This document shows, in pieces, positions 36,020 through 47,700 of a stretch of DNA of 64,000 nucleotides. The notes under the pieces are model-generated. The model was given only the letters and a program-made list of their open reading frames with translations, was not told the origin of the DNA and did no database searches. The first letter of the stretch is position 1; each line of letters begins with the position of its first letter. A program made the translations under genes and the position numbers. Source of the stretch: Halopseudomonas formosensis (GTDB taxonomy: Bacteria > Pseudomonadota > Gammaproteobacteria > Pseudomonadales > Pseudomonadaceae); assembly GCF_900115905.1 (NCBI RefSeq), contig NZ_FOYD01000001.1, forward strand, positions 1 to 64,000, written 5' to 3'.

Positions 36020-36421
36020 TCAGTTATCCTCATCGCAGGTCTTCACCCGCACCCGGGCGGTGCCGGCGCGAAGCATGCCCAGCTCCCTTGCCGCGGCAAG
36101 GGATACGTCGATGATGCGCCCGCCGACAAAGGGGCCACGGTCATTGACCCGCACCGTGGTGCTGCGGCCATTGAACAGGTTGGTGACACACAGCCGGGCA
36201 CCGAAGGGCAGGCTGGGATGGGCGGCGGTCATGTCCGACTCGTCGTAGGGCTCGCCGCTGGCGGTGCGCCGCCCGTGCAGACGGGAGGAATAGTAGGACG
36301 CACGGCCCTCGGCGGTATAGGTCAACCCGCCTTCGCTGTCCGGCAGGTCGGTACCTATGGCGGCGGGACCGGCCAGCAGGAGCAGGGCAGCAAGCACTGC
36401 CCGCATCGCCAGCCGCAGCAT
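36020..36421 (-). CDS. RlpA-like double-psi beta-barrel protein, no SPOR domain
   Basis: A 133-residue secreted protein with a signal peptide (MLRLAMRAVLAALLLLAG) and one RlpA-type barrel: GRASYYSSRLHGRRTASGE, MTAAHPSLPFGARLCVTNL, VRVNDRGPFVGGRIIDVSLA. RlpA cleaves denuded glycan strands at the septum. The catalytic Glu/Asp-His pair appears present (SGEPYD, AAHPSL, NDRGPF). The SPOR domain that targets full RlpA to the septum is missing. ATG 36421 fits the signal peptide; a TTG at 36457 just after the gatB stop is a longer alternative. Confidence 0.82.
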   Translation of the reverse strand: MLRLAMRAVLAALLLLAGPAAIGTDLPDSEGGLTYTAEGRASYYSSRLHGRRTASGEPYDESDMTAAHPSLPFGARLCVTNLFNGRSTTVRVNDRGPFVGGRIIDVSLAAARELGMLRAGTARVRVKTCDEDN

Positions 36422-36459
36422 GTCCGGGCGGCATTGACCTTGCCGGGGCAATGCCAAGA

Positions 36460-37905
36460 TCAGCCGTCCAGCTTCTGCTTGAGCAGCTGATTGACCTGCT
36501 GCGGGTTGGCCTTGCCCCTGGATGCCTTCATCGCCTGGCCGACGAAGAAGCCGAACATCTTGCCGCGCTTGGCCTCGTCACTGGCACGGTACTGTTCGAC
36601 CTGGGCGGCGTTGGCTGCCAGTACCTCGTCGAGCATGGCCTCGATGGCGCCGGTGTCGGTCACCTGCTTGAGTCCGCGCGCCTCGATGATCTGGTCGGCG
36701 TCACCTTCGCCATTGGCCATGGCCTCGAACACCATCTTGGCGATCTTGCCGGAGATGGTGTTGTCCTTGATGCGCAGAATCATGCCGCCCAGCTGCTCGG
36801 CGCTGACCGGCGACTGGTCGATCTCGATATCCGACTTGTTCAGCAGGCTGGACAACTCGCCCATCACCCAGTTGGCCGCCAGCTTGGCGTCGCCGCAGGT
36901 GCGCTGGACCTGTTCGAAGTAGTCGGCCATCTCGCGGCTGGCCGAAAGCACGCTGGCGTCGTAGGCGGACAGGCCGAACTCGCTCTGGAAGCGTTCGCGC
37001 TTTTGCTGTGGCAGTTCCGGCAGCTCGCTGCGTACCTGTTCGACGAAGGACGGCTCGATGACCACCGGCAGCAGGTCCGGATCGGGGAAGTAGCGGTAGT
37101 CGTTGGCCTCCTCCTTGCTGCGCATGGAGCGGGTTTCGTCCTTGTTCGGATCGTACAGGCGGGTTTCCTGCACCACCGTGCCGCCATCCTCGATCAGCTC
37201 GATCTGACGCTGCACCTCGGTATTGATCGCCCGCTCGATGAAGCGGAAGGAGTTGATGTTCTTCAGCTCGCAGCGGGTGCCGAACTCGGTCTGGCCCTTG
37301 GGCCGTACCGACACGTTGCAGTCGCAGCGGAAGGAGCCCTCGGCCATGTTGCCGTCGCAGATGCCCAGGTAGCGCACCAGCGAGTGGATGGTGCGGGCAT
37401 AGGCGACCGCTTCCTTGGCGCTGCGCATGTCCGGCTCGGAGACGATCTCCAGCAGCGGCGTGCCGGCCCGGTTCAGGTCGATGCCGCTCATGCCCTGGAA
37501 GTCCTCGTGCAGGCTCTTGCCGGCGTCCTCTTCCAGGTGTGCGCGGGTCACGCCGACGCGCTTGACGGTGCCGTCATCCAGGGTGATGTCCACATGGCCC
37601 TTGCCCACGATCGGCAGGTCCATCTGGCTGATCTGGTAACCCTTGGGCAGGTCGGGGTAGAAGTAGTTCTTGCGTGCGAACACGTTGGTCATGCCGATCT
37701 CGGCGTCGATCGCCAGGCCGAACTTGACCGCGTTCTTCACCGCCTGGGCGTTGAGTACCGGCAGGGTACCCGGCATCGCCAGATCGACCAGGCTGGCCTG
37801 GGTGTTGGGCTCGGCACCGAAGGTGGTGGCGCTGCCGGAGAAGATCTTCGACGCTGTGGTGAGCTGGGCGTGAATCTCCAGCCCGATGACGATTTCCCAT
37901 TGCAT
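36460..37905 (-). CDS. gatB: Asp-tRNA(Asn)/Glu-tRNA(Gln) amidotransferase subunit B
   Basis: The 481-residue kinase/tRNA-binding subunit of GatCAB. It phosphorylates Glu- or Asp-tRNA and receives ammonia from Gat[14 protein letters not shown] opens the protein, [20 protein letters not shown] carries the ATP-site signature, and the C-terminal YqeY-like tail runs through [13 protein letters not shown]. It is the third gene of gatCAB; the gatA-gatB gap (123 nt) is unusually long and carries a strong hairpin. Confidence 0.97.
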   Translation of the reverse strand: MQWEIVIGLEIHAQLTTASKIFSGSATTFGAEPNTQASLVDLAMPGTLPVLNAQAVKNAVKFGLAIDAEIGMTNVFARKNYFYPDLPKGYQISQMDLPIVGKGHVDITLDDGTVKRVGVTRAHLEEDAGKSLHEDFQGMSGIDLNRAGTPLLEIVSEPDMRSAKEAVAYARTIHSLVRYLGICDGNMAEGSFRCDCNVSVRPKGQTEFGTRCELKNINSFRFIERAINTEVQRQIELIEDGGTVVQETRLYDPNKDETRSMRSKEEANDYRYFPDPDLLPVVIEPSFVEQVRSELPELPQQKRERFQSEFGLSAYDASVLSASREMADYFEQVQRTCGDAKLAANWVMGELSSLLNKSDIEIDQSPVSAEQLGGMILRIKDNTISGKIAKMVFEAMANGEGDADQIIEARGLKQVTDTGAIEAMLDEVLAANAAQVEQYRASDEAKRGKMFGFFVGQAMKASRGKANPQQVNQLLKQKLDG

Positions 37906-37960
37906 GTTCAGTGTTTCCTCAAATTCGGTATTGGCCGCTGCCTGCGAGCCTGCTGCCCCT

Positions 37961-38010
37961 CTCCCGGCCTGTGGGCCACCCTTTCCCGCAGGGGGAAAGG
38001 GTCACGGGAG
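37961..38010. repeat. Stem-loop in the gatA-gatB gap
   Basis: The core 37978-37987 (ACCCTTTCCC) pairs perfectly with 37993-38002 around a 5-nt loop. The flanking CTCCCG (37961-37966) and CGGGAG (38005-38010) extend it. It lies between two genes that must be made in equal amounts, so it is more likely an RNA-processing/stability element or dispersed repeat than a terminator. No T-run follows on the minus strand. Confidence 0.6.
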
Positions 38011-38028
38011 GCGCGGCGTTGCCGCGTC

Positions 38029-39474
38029 TTACAGTGGCGCCCGGGTATGCCAGTCGGTGGCCTGCTGGTACTGATGGGCCACGTTCAGCAGGCGCGGTTC
38101 GCTGAAATAGGGGCCGAGCAGCTGCATGCCTACCGGCAGATCATCGGCAAAGCCCGCCGGCAGGGCGACCCCCGGTACCCCGGCGAGGTTGGCGGTAATG
38201 GTGTAGATATCGGTCAGATACAGGCTGACCGGATCATCGATCTTCTCGCCGATGCGGAACGCAGGAATCGGCGAAGTCGGGCTGAGAATGACATCCACCT
38301 GCTCGAAGGCGGCGAGGAAATCGTTCTTGATCAGGCGGCGGATCTTCTGTGCCTGCAGGTAGTAGGCATCGTAGTAGCCAGCCGACAGGGCGTAGGTGCC
38401 GACCATGATGCGGCGCTTGACCTCGGCGCCGAAGCCTTCCTCGCGGGAGCGCAGGTACAGGTCCATCAGATCGGTCGGGTTCTCGCAGCGGTAGCCATAG
38501 CGCACTCCGTCGAACCGGGACAGGTTGGACGAGGCTTCTGCCGAGGCGATCACGTAGTAGGCGGGAATGGCCAGCTCGGCGTTGGGCAGACTGACCTCCC
38601 TTATCTCGGCGCCCAGCGCCTGCAGCTGCTTGACCGCCTGATCAATGGTATTGGCGATGCCGGCGTCCAGACCCTCACCGAAGTACTCCTTCGGCAGGCC
38701 CACGCGCAGCCCCTGCAGCGGCTGGTTCAGCTCGGCGCTGTAGTCCGGCACCGGATGCTCGACCGAGGTGGAGTCCCTCTCGTCGAAACCGGCCATGGCC
38801 TGCAGCAGCAGCGCACAGTCTTCGGCGGTGCGCGCCATGGGGCCGGCCTGATCCAGACTGGAGGCGTAGGCGATCATGCCCCAGCGCGATACCCGGCCGT
38901 AGGTGGGCTTGAGGCCGGTCAGGCCGGTAAAGCCCGAGGGCTGGCGGATCGAGCCGCCGGTATCGGTACCTGTGGCGGCCGCACACAGACGCGCTGCCAC
39001 GGCGGCCGCCGAACCGCCGGAGGAACCGCCTGGAATCAGCTCCTGATTCCAGGGGTTGCGAACCGGGCCATAGAAACTCGACTCGTTGGAGGAGCCCATG
39101 GCGAACTCGTCCATGTTGGTCTTGCCCAGGGTCACCGCGCCGGCATCGATGAAGCGCTGGGTCACCGTGGACTCGTAGGGGGCAACGAAGTTGTCCAGCA
39201 TCTTCGAACCGCAGCTGGTGCGCACGCCGCGGGTGCAGAACAGGTCCTTGTGGGCCAGCGGAATGCCGGTCAGCGGGCCGGCACTGCCGTCAGCCAGGCG
39301 GGCGTCGGCGGCGCGGGCCTGCTCCAGGGCCAGCTCCTGGGTAACGGTGATGAAACTGTTGAGGGTGCCATCGAGTTGCTGGATACGGGCAAGGTAGTGC
39401 TCAGTCAGCTCGACGCTGGAGATCGCCTTGCTGTGCAGGGCCGCAGACAGTTCGGCCAGGGTTTTCTCATGCAT
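38029..39474 (-). CDS. gatA: Asp-tRNA(Asn)/Glu-tRNA(Gln) amidotransferase subunit A
   Basis: The 481-residue amidase subunit that releases ammonia from glutamine. The amidase Ser-cisSer-Lys triad is visible: Lys in [15 protein letters not shown], and the glycine/serine-rich [20 protein letters not shown] with [20 protein letters not shown]. Length and start ([16 protein letters not shown]) are normal. It lies 21 nt after gatC. Confidence 0.97.
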   Translation of the reverse strand: MHEKTLAELSAALHSKAISSVELTEHYLARIQQLDGTLNSFITVTQELALEQARAADARLADGSAGPLTGIPLAHKDLFCTRGVRTSCGSKMLDNFVAPYESTVTQRFIDAGAVTLGKTNMDEFAMGSSNESSFYGPVRNPWNQELIPGGSSGGSAAAVAARLCAAATGTDTGGSIRQPSGFTGLTGLKPTYGRVSRWGMIAYASSLDQAGPMARTAEDCALLLQAMAGFDERDSTSVEHPVPDYSAELNQPLQGLRVGLPKEYFGEGLDAGIANTIDQAVKQLQALGAEIREVSLPNAELAIPAYYVIASAEASSNLSRFDGVRYGYRCENPTDLMDLYLRSREEGFGAEVKRRIMVGTYALSAGYYDAYYLQAQKIRRLIKNDFLAAFEQVDVILSPTSPIPAFRIGEKIDDPVSLYLTDIYTITANLAGVPGVALPAGFADDLPVGMQLLGPYFSEPRLLNVAHQYQQATDWHTRAPL

Positions 39475-39495
39475 GGAAATGGAATCTCGTCTCGG

Positions 39496-39783
39496 TTATT
39501 CGATGACCCGCGGCACCAGATACAGCCCCTGTTCGGTGGCCGGTGCTATGGCTTGAAGGGCGTCGCGCTGGTTATCTTCGGTGACCACGTCGGCGCGCAG
39601 GCGCTGAGTGGTTTCCAGGGGATGGGCCAGCGGCTGCACGCCGCTGGTATCCACCGCCTGCATCCGATCGATCAGCCCCATGATGCTGGACAGCTTGTCC
39701 GCATAGGCGGGAATCTCGGCCTCCTTGAGACCAATGCGCGCCAGATGGGCCAGGTGTTCCACGTCGGAGCGATCCAGGGCCAT
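39496..39783 (-). CDS. gatC: Asp-tRNA(Asn)/Glu-tRNA(Gln) amidotransferase subunit C
   Basis: The 95-residue belt subunit that holds GatA and GatB together ([20 protein letters not shown], ending LYLVPRVIE). ATG 39783 is chosen over an upstream in-frame start because GAGGAG lies 7 nt before it and the family begins there. It is the first gene of gatCAB, divergent from mreB across 257 nt. That gap holds no gene; I see only a 6-bp hairpin at 39895-39914. Confidence 0.95.
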   Translation of the reverse strand: MALDRSDVEHLAHLARIGLKEAEIPAYADKLSSIMGLIDRMQAVDTSGVQPLAHPLETTQRLRADVVTEDNQRDALQAIAPATEQGLYLVPRVIE

Positions 39784-40016
39784 ATAGTTCTCCTCGAAAT
39801 CGAATAGGGCGGGTTGCGTAAGCAATGTCCGGGAAAAGGAGAGGAATTTACCACATCCGCGCCTTGCCCAAAAACCCCGCCATTGTTAGAGTTGCGACAC
39901 TTCGGGATGTGTCGATTCAAATGCCTGTGTTCGAGTCATGTTGCCGCTGTTTATCGCAGGTTGGTGGCCATTTGCCAGGTAAATACCTGTTTCGTGCTCC
40001 CCTCATTCAAACCTAG

Positions 40017-41078
<1,062 letters not shown>

Positions 41079-41095
41079 TAGGCCGGCAGGCGCAT

Positions 41096-41116
41096 CCCGG
41101 CACCGCAGGTGCCGGG
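41096..41116 (+). terminator. Hairpin between mreB and mreC
   Basis: A perfect 9-bp stem CCCGGCACC / GGTGCCGGG with a GCA loop, 17 nt after mreB. There is no T-run, so it is probably an attenuator or RNA-stability hairpin that sets MreB above MreC/MreD, as the stoichiometry requires. Confidence 0.5.
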
Positions 41117-41158
41117 ACTGACCGCTGAAGCCCACCCTGCAGTCGCAAGGAGCCCGTC

Positions 41159-42115
41159 ATCAAACCGCTTTTCATCAAAGGCCCGTCCCTCGGGGTTCGC
41201 TTCATTGCATTGACGGTGCTTTCGATCGCGCTGATGGTGGTGGACGCCCGCTTCGAGGCACTCAAGCCGCTGCGCTCGCATCTGGGCATGCTGCTGACCC
41301 CCCTGTACTACGTGGCCGACCTGCCGGTGCGGGCCTGGGATACGCTCTATTTGCAGCTGACCAGCCGTGCCGATCTGATCGCCGAGAACGAACGCCTGCG
41401 CGCCGAGGCCCTGCTGGCCAAGCGCAAGCTGCAGAAGCTCGCCGCGCTGACCGAACAGAACGTGCGCCTGCGCGAGTTGCTCAATTCCTCCGAACTGTTG
41501 GACGAGAAGGTGCTGGTCGCCGAACTGATCGGCATCGACCCCAACGCCTTTTCCCAGCGCATTCTCATCGACAAGGGCGAGCGCGACGGAGTCTTCCTCG
41601 GCCAGCCGGTGCTGGATGCCACCGGCCTGATGGGCCAGGTGGTCGAGGTGATGCCCTTCACCTCCCGGGTGCTGCTGATCACCGACGTCTCCCACAGCCT
41701 GCCGGTGCAGGTCAACCGCAACGGCCTGCGCGCCATTGCCAGCGGCACCGGCAACAGCGACTGGCTGGAACTGCGGCATGTCAGCGATACCGCCGATATC
41801 CGTGTCGACGACATCATCGTCAGCTCCGGGCTCGGCCAGCGCTTCCCCGCCGGTTATCCGGTCGGGCGCGTCACCTATGTCAACCGCGACTCCTCGCAGC
41901 CCTTCGCCGAGGTTCGCGTCGAACCCACTGCCCAGCTCAATCGCAGTCGCTACCTGCTGCTGGTGTTCAGTCCCGAAAGTGCCTATGGCGATGTCTTCCC
42001 CTCCCTGAGTCTGGAGGGGGACGACGAGCCGACGGAGGAGGCGCCGGAGCAGCCTGCCGCCGAGGCGCAGCAGCCGGCTGACACCCGGACGGAGGAACCA
42101 ACGGATGCGCAGTAG
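41159..42115 (+). CDS. mreC: Rod shape-determining protein MreC
   Basis: A bitopic periplasmic scaffold of the elongasome. The reading gives (I)KPLFIKGPSLGVRFIALTV, one membrane helix, a coiled coil (residues about 65-110) and the MreC beta domain. The start is irregular. No ATG or GTG exists in frame between a stop at 41126 and the first TTG at 41210. AAGGAG at 41147-41152 sits exactly 6 nt before ATC 41159, where the conserved N-terminus begins (318 residues). TTG 41210 has no ribosome site and would cut into the membrane helix. Either the gene uses ATC, or the ATG carries a mutation or base-call error. The 3' end overlaps mreD by 11 nt. Confidence 0.9.
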   Translation: MKPLFIKGPSLGVRFIALTVLSIALMVVDARFEALKPLRSHLGMLLTPLYYVADLPVRAWDTLYLQLTSRADLIAENERLRAEALLAKRKLQKLAALTEQNVRLRELLNSSELLDEKVLVAELIGIDPNAFSQRILIDKGERDGVFLGQPVLDATGLMGQVVEVMPFTSRVLLITDVSHSLPVQVNRNGLRAIASGTGNSDWLELRHVSDTADIRVDDIIVSSGLGQRFPAGYPVGRVTYVNRDSSQPFAEVRVEPTAQLNRSRYLLLVFSPESAYGDVFPSLSLEGDDEPTEEAPEQPAAEAQQPADTRTEEPTDAQ

Positions 42116-42578
42116 TCTGGTCATCGGCTTGTCCTTTGTTGCGGCACTGATTCTCAGTGTGATGCCCATGCCGGCGCCCTTCGACGCCGGCCGTCCCATG
42201 TGGCTGGCCATGGTCGTGGCCTACTGGGTAATGGCCCTGCCACACCGGGTGGGGCTGCTGACCGCCTGGGTCGCCGGACTGGCCACTGACGTGCTGTTCG
42301 GCGAGCTGTTCGGGCAGAACGCCCTGGTGCTGGTCATGGTCGCCTGGCTGGTGCTGCTGCTGTATCAGCGCATCCGCCGTTTTCCCCTGTGGCAGCAGAG
42401 TCTGGTCATGCTGCCGGTGCTGGGCATAGCCCAGATGGTCTCCCTGTGGCTGAGCAGCCTGGTCGGCAACCGACCGCCGACCCTGCTGTATCTGCTGCCG
42501 GCGCTGGTCAGTACCGTGCTCTGGCCCTGGGTATTCACCGTGCTGCGCTTGCTGAGGCGGCGTTTCCATGTGCTCTGA
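42105..42578 (+). CDS. mreD: Rod shape-determining protein MreD
   Basis: A 157-residue inner-membrane protein with five or six hydrophobic segments (opening [20 protein letters not shown]). It has the family's [20 protein letters not shown] stretch. It partners MreC and RodA/PBP2 in side-wall synthesis. It overlaps mreC and maf by 11 nt each, so translation is coupled. Confidence 0.93.
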   Translation: MRSSLVIGLSFVAALILSVMPMPAPFDAGRPMWLAMVVAYWVMALPHRVGLLTAWVAGLATDVLFGELFGQNALVLVMVAWLVLLLYQRIRRFPLWQQSLVMLPVLGIAQMVSLWLSSLVGNRPPTLLYLLPALVSTVLWPWVFTVLRLLRRRFHVL

Positions 42579-43158
42579 GCGCCTGGTCCATCTGGCCTCG
42601 GCTTCGCCCCGGCGGCGTGAACTGCTGGAGCAGATCGGCGTGCCGGTGACCCTGGTTCGTTGTGCCGTCGATGAGCAGGCGTTGCCCGGGGAAGCCCCGG
42701 CCGATTACGTGCAGCGGGTGACCCGGGACAAGGTGGTGGCCGGCGTGGCGGCTGCGCCGGCGGGCGCCGTGGTGCTGGCCGCGGATACCGCGGTGGTATT
42801 GGGCGATCGGATTCTCGGCAAGCCCGGAGATCGGCAGCAGGGGCTGGCCATGCTGCGGGCACTGTCCGGCCGGGAGCACCAGGTCATGACCGCCGTGGCG
42901 GTAGCGCAGGGGGAGGATATCCGACTGGAGCTGGTCAGCACCCGGGTGCGCTTTCGCCCGCTGCAGGAAGCCGAGATCAAGGCCTACTGGGACACCGGCG
43001 AGCCCGCGGACAAGGCCGGAGGCTATGGGATCCAGGGGCTGGGCGCGGTGTTTGTCGAGCACCTGGCCGGCAGTTACAGTGCGGTGGTGGGCCTGCCATT
43101 GATGGAAACTGCCCGTCTGCTGGCCGGTTTTGGCGTTCCCTGCTGGCAGTCGCGCTGA
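42568..43158 (+). CDS. maf: Maf-type nucleotide pyrophosphatase (dTTPase/UTPase, YhdE group)
   Basis: A 196-residue house-cleaning enzyme. It opens [20 protein letters not shown], with the SxSPRR motif typical of Maf. Further motifs are [20 protein letters not shown] and [20 protein letters not shown]. Position behind mreD and before rng matches yhdE of enterics and pseudomonads, whose product prefers dTTP and UTP. Confidence 0.93.
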   Translation: MCSERLVHLASASPRRRELLEQIGVPVTLVRCAVDEQALPGEAPADYVQRVTRDKVVAGVAAAPAGAVVLAADTAVVLGDRILGKPGDRQQGLAMLRALSGREHQVMTAVAVAQGEDIRLELVSTRVRFRPLQEAEIKAYWDTGEPADKAGGYGIQGLGAVFVEHLAGSYSAVVGLPLMETARLLAGFGVPCWQSR

Positions 43159-43214
43159 CAGGGCAGGAAGCTGCAGGTATCCTGATGGGCTGACAACAGG
43201 TGCGAGAGGGCTCC

Positions 43215-44672
43215 ATGAGCGAAGAAATACTGATCAACATTACGCCAATGGAAGCCCGGGTAGCACTGGTGGAAAACGGTGTGCTGCAGGAAGTGCACAT
43301 CGAACGCACCCTGCGCCGCGGCATTGTCGGCAATATCTACAAGGGCAAGGTGGTACGGGTGCTGCCGGGCATGCAGGCGGCCTTCGTCGACATCGGCCTG
43401 GAGCGGGCCGCCTTCATCCATGCCTCGGAAATCTCCCAGCGCGAAGGCGCGGCCGTCGAACCGATCAGCGCCCTGGTGCACGAGGGCAAGGCGCTGGTGG
43501 TGCAGGTCACCAAGGACCCCATAGGCACCAAGGGCGCCCGCCTGACTACTCATCTGTCGGTGCCGTCACGCTATCTGGTGTACATGCCACGCACGCCCCA
43601 TGTGGGTATATCCCTGAAGATCGAGGACGAGGCCGAGCGCGATCGCCTGCGTGACATAGTGGCGCGCTGCATCGAACAGGAAGGCATCGAGGAGCAGGGC
43701 GGCTTCATTCTGCGCACCGCAGCGGAGGGCGCCCGGGAGGAGGACATCCTGGTCGATATCCGCTACCTGCGCCGCCTCTGGCAGCAGATCTCCCAGCAGA
43801 TCAACAGCGCGCCGGCGCCCTCCGTTCTCTATGAAGATCTGCCGCTGGCGCTGCGCACCCTGCGCGATCTGGTCAATCCGCGCATCGAGAAGATCCGCAT
43901 CGATTCCCGGGAGACCTTCCAGAAGGTCGAGCAGTTTGTCCAGGAACTGATGCCGGGGGTGGAAGGTGTGCTGGAGCACTATCCGGGTGAACGCCCGGTG
44001 TTCGACCTCTACGGCGTCGAGGACGAGATCCACAAGGCCCTGGAGCGCAAGGTGATGCTCAAGTCGGGGGGCTATCTGGTCATCGACCAGACCGAGGCGA
44101 TGACCACCATCGACGTCAACACCGGTGCCTTCGTCGGCCATCGCAACCTGGAAGAGACCATCTTCAAGACCAACCTGGAGGCGGCCACCTCCATTGCCCG
44201 CCAGCTGCGGCTGCGCAATCTGGGCGGCATCATCATCATCGACTTCATCGACATGGAGGACGAGGAGCACCGCCGCCAGGTCCTGCGTACCCTGGAACGT
44301 CAGCTCGAGCGTGATCACGCCAAGACCAACATAATCGGCATCACCGAACTGGGGTTGGTGCAGATGACCCGCAAGCGTACCCGCGAAAGTCTGGAACAGG
44401 TGCTGTGCGAACCCTGTCCAAGCTGTGCCGGGCGTGGTATCCAGAAGACGGCCGAGAGCGTGTGCTATGAAATCTTCCGGGAAATCCTGCGCGAAGCACG
44501 CGCCTATCAGGCCGGAGGCTACATGGTGCTGGCCTCTCAGGCAGTGATAGACCGGCTGCTCGATGAGGAATCGGGCAACGTGGCGGACCTGGAGATGTTC
44601 ATCGAGCGGCCGATCCGCTTCCAGGTGGAAACCATGTACACCCAGGAACAATATGACGTGGTGCTGATGTAG
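43215..44672 (+). CDS. rng: Ribonuclease G
   Basis: A 485-residue endoribonuclease of the RNase E/G family that matures 16S rRNA 5' ends. It has an N-terminal S1 domain (RGIVGNIYKGKVVRVLPGMQ), DNase I-like catalytic aspartates around TIDVNTGAFVG and IIIDFIDM, and a zinc-link CEPCPSCAGRG. It lacks the long degradosome tail of RNase E, as expected for RNase G. ATG 43215 follows GAGAGGG; an in-frame start 15 nt earlier is less likely. Confidence 0.96.
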   Translation: MSEEILINITPMEARVALVENGVLQEVHIERTLRRGIVGNIYKGKVVRVLPGMQAAFVDIGLERAAFIHASEISQREGAAVEPISALVHEGKALVVQVTKDPIGTKGARLTTHLSVPSRYLVYMPRTPHVGISLKIEDEAERDRLRDIVARCIEQEGIEEQGGFILRTAAEGAREEDILVDIRYLRRLWQQISQQINSAPAPSVLYEDLPLALRTLRDLVNPRIEKIRIDSRETFQKVEQFVQELMPGVEGVLEHYPGERPVFDLYGVEDEIHKALERKVMLKSGGYLVIDQTEAMTTIDVNTGAFVGHRNLEETIFKTNLEAATSIARQLRLRNLGGIIIIDFIDMEDEEHRRQVLRTLERQLERDHAKTNIIGITELGLVQMTRKRTRESLEQVLCEPCPSCAGRGIQKTAESVCYEIFREILREARAYQAGGYMVLASQAVIDRLLDEESGNVADLEMFIERPIRFQVETMYTQEQYDVVLM

Positions 44673-44705
44673 CACTGCTCCTGCAATGGGGAATACTTTC
44701 TGTCC

Positions 44706-47700
44706 ATGAGCTGGTCGCGCTGGCTTCGGCGTTTTCTTGATGGCCTGATCCTGTTGCTGGTCAGCTGGCTGCTGCTGGCTGCCGCCTATGTCAGCCTGGG
44801 GCGTCAGTTCGTCCCGGCGCTGGGCGATTACCAGGACGAGCTGGTGCAGCGGATCGAGCAGGAAACCGGTCGGGCCATCGATCTGGACAGCCTCAGCGCC
44901 GAGATGCAGGGTTCGCAGCCGGTACTCCAGCTGCGCGGACTGCGGGTCTACGAGAAAGCCGACCGGGACAGCCCTGTGCTGCTCGACCTGCAGCACGTGA
45001 CCGCGCGAATCGACGTGTTCGCCAGTCTCTGGCAGCGCAAGCCGGTCATGGACGCTCTCCAGCTGGAGGGGCTGGAGCTGGAATTCATCGAGGATGCCGA
45101 GGGCCGCTGGCAGCTCAGTGGTCTGGGCCAGACCCAGTCCGGCGGCGACGGGCTGGACAAGGCACTGGAGCGCCTGTTCGATCAGCGCCGCATCACCCTG
45201 CTCGACAGCAGCATCCGCATCAGCCCCTGGGAGCAGCCCGACTGGGAGTTCACCAACGGCGACCTGACCCTGATCAACCGCGGCAGCCGGCACCGGCTGG
45301 ATGCCCGCCTGAGCCTGCCGGACCAGCAGGTTGTCAGCCTGCAGCTGGAAGGCAAACTGCCGGGGCGCGACTGGCGCCGGGCGGACCTGCGCTTCTTCGT
45401 CGACCTGCCGCCCAGCGACTGGCAGCGCTGGATTCCGGAAGAACAGCTCAGGCAGCTGCATGTCGCCCGGGTGGAGGCCGGTGGCCAGTTCTGGGGCCGC
45501 TTCCACCAGCGCCGTCTGGGCAGCTTCAGCGGGCAGCTGCAGGCGCCTGTGGTGGCCCTGGACCTGCCCGGTGAGGTGCCGCCGCTCGAGGATGTGCAGC
45601 TGCAGTTCGAGATGACCCTCGGCGACGATGAACAGCGACTGGATATCCAGAACCTCGGTCTGCGTCTGGGCGAACAGCGCTGGCCGGAAACCCGCCTGCA
45701 ACTGACCCGACACCCGCGCTGGCACACTTGGCAGGCACGGATCGATCGCCTCCAGCTGGATCTGCTGGGGCAGTGGTTGCCCTCCGTCATCACCCACGAG
45801 CGTACCGCAGAGATCATCCGCAGTCTGGAGCCCGGCGGCGAGCTGCGCAATGTGCTGGTCAGCGGCGCGGGACTGGACCGTTTCCGCGACTGGACGCTGC
45901 AGGCGGCGTTGCACGAAGGCCGGGTCGCAGCGCGCACCGTGACCCCGGCCATGAGCGGCATCAGTGGTGTGGTGGCCGGCTCTCCGGCCATGGGCGAGCT
46001 CTGGGTCAACAGCGCCGACTGGAGCATGCACCTGCCCAATCTGTTCCCCGAGCCCTGGCATTACCAGAGCCTGCAGGGTGCGGTGCGCTGGCGCTGGGAT
46101 GACGAGCAGGGGGTGCGGATCGACATTCCCGGCGCCGAGGCCCGGGGCGAGGATGGCCGGGTCAATGCCCTGATGCACTTGCACCTGCCGCTGCAAGGCC
46201 GGACCCCGAGCATGACCCTGCGGGTAGCCCTGCGCGACGGGCTGGCGGATATCTACCGCCGCTACCTGCCCAGTCGTACCGCCGCACTGGGCGACGAACT
46301 GGAGCAGTGGCTGGAGGCGGCGGACTTCTCCGGCCAGGTGCCGCTGGCGATCTTTGCCTGGGACGGCTCCCTGCGCCGCGAGGCGACCGAGCAGGAGCGC
46401 ACCATCGAGCTCTATGCACAGCTGGAGCAGGGCCGGTTCAATTTCCAGCCCGGCTGGCCGGCACTGGAACAGGTCGATGCCCGCCTGTGGCAGCGTAACC
46501 ACGACATGCAGATCTCGGGTGCCACGGGACAATTGCGCCAGACCCGGCTGGACGATGTTCGGGTCGAGCTGGATCGCGCCGGGGAGGACAAGGATGCAGG
46601 CTATCGCCTGTCCATCGCCGGGCAGCTCGATGGGCCGCTGGAAGACGGGTTGCATATCATGCAGCAGACGCCCCTGGCCGAGTACACCGGCGACCCGCTG
46701 GCCGACTGGAGCGGGCGCGGGCGCCTGCAGGGTGGCCTGGAGCTGGGTATTCCCATCGGCCTGCCCGAAGGCCAGCCGCGCAGACTGGATGTGCAGCTGG
46801 ACCTGCAGACCGAGGCCGAGGAGCTGAACATTCCCCAGCTGAAGGCCCCGCTGCGCAATGCCAGCGGCCGATTCCGCTACCAGCATGGTCAGGGTCTGAG
46901 CAGCGAGGCCATCTCCGCGCAGTTTCTCGGCCAGACGGTCAAGGGCAGCCTGGAGGCCCTGGATGGTCGACACCGACTGCGCATGAACGGTATCCACAGC
47001 ATGGACAATCTGTACGGCTGGGCACTGCTGGCGCCTGTGCCCAAGGGGCTGGCCACCGGACGCGCGGCCTGGAATGCGGAACTGAGCATCGGTGGACGCA
47101 CCCCGCGTCTGACAGTGGAGAGCGACCTGCAGGGGCTGGCCCTGAAGTTGCCGGGAGAACTGGAAAAGCCCGCAGAGAGTCTGATGCCAAGCCGCCTGCA
47201 GCTGGACATCGGCCCGACGCTGAACTGGCAGTTCCAGCTCGGCGATACGCTGCGCGGGGTGTTGAACAGCCGCGAGGACATGCTCGCCGGGGATATCCGC
47301 TACCGTCGTGGCCTTCCCGAGCGGCCGGCGGTCGAGGGCATCATGGTTCACGCCCGCTTCGATCGCATCGAGCTGGAGCAGTGGCGGGAATGGTGGGAGC
47401 ACTCCGGCCTCGGCGGTACCGCTGCAACGGGGGGCGCGGCCGAAGGCAAGTCGGCGCCGCGCACCGGACTGATCAACAGCGTGCATGTCCAGACCGACCA
47501 CCTGAGCGGCTTCGGGCTGGATCTGCAGGATATCGAAGTGCTGGCGATGCCCCAGTCAGGCGACTGGGTTATGAGCACCGATCACCCGCAGCTCAGCGGC
47601 CTGGTGCGCCTGCCCTCGGCCGAGGGTGAACCTATCATCCTCGACCTGCAGCGCCTGACCCTGCCGCGCCGGGAACAGCAGATCGCCGATACCCAGGGCC

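Noticed and set aside
36451-39807. A 1118-codon open frame on the plus strand across gatCAB
   Set aside because: It is the antisense shadow of gatB, gatA and gatC, arising from GC-rich codon bias. Its translation has no domain pattern, and it runs through gene boundaries.
39895-39914. CGACAC / GTGTCG hairpin upstream of mreB as an operator
   Set aside because: Only a 6-bp stem with an 8-nt loop; at this length it can occur by chance in GC-rich DNA.
43566-47501. A 1311-codon open frame on the minus strand across rng and yhdP
   Set aside because: Antisense shadow of two well-supported genes; low-complexity Gln/Leu/His-rich translation with no motif.
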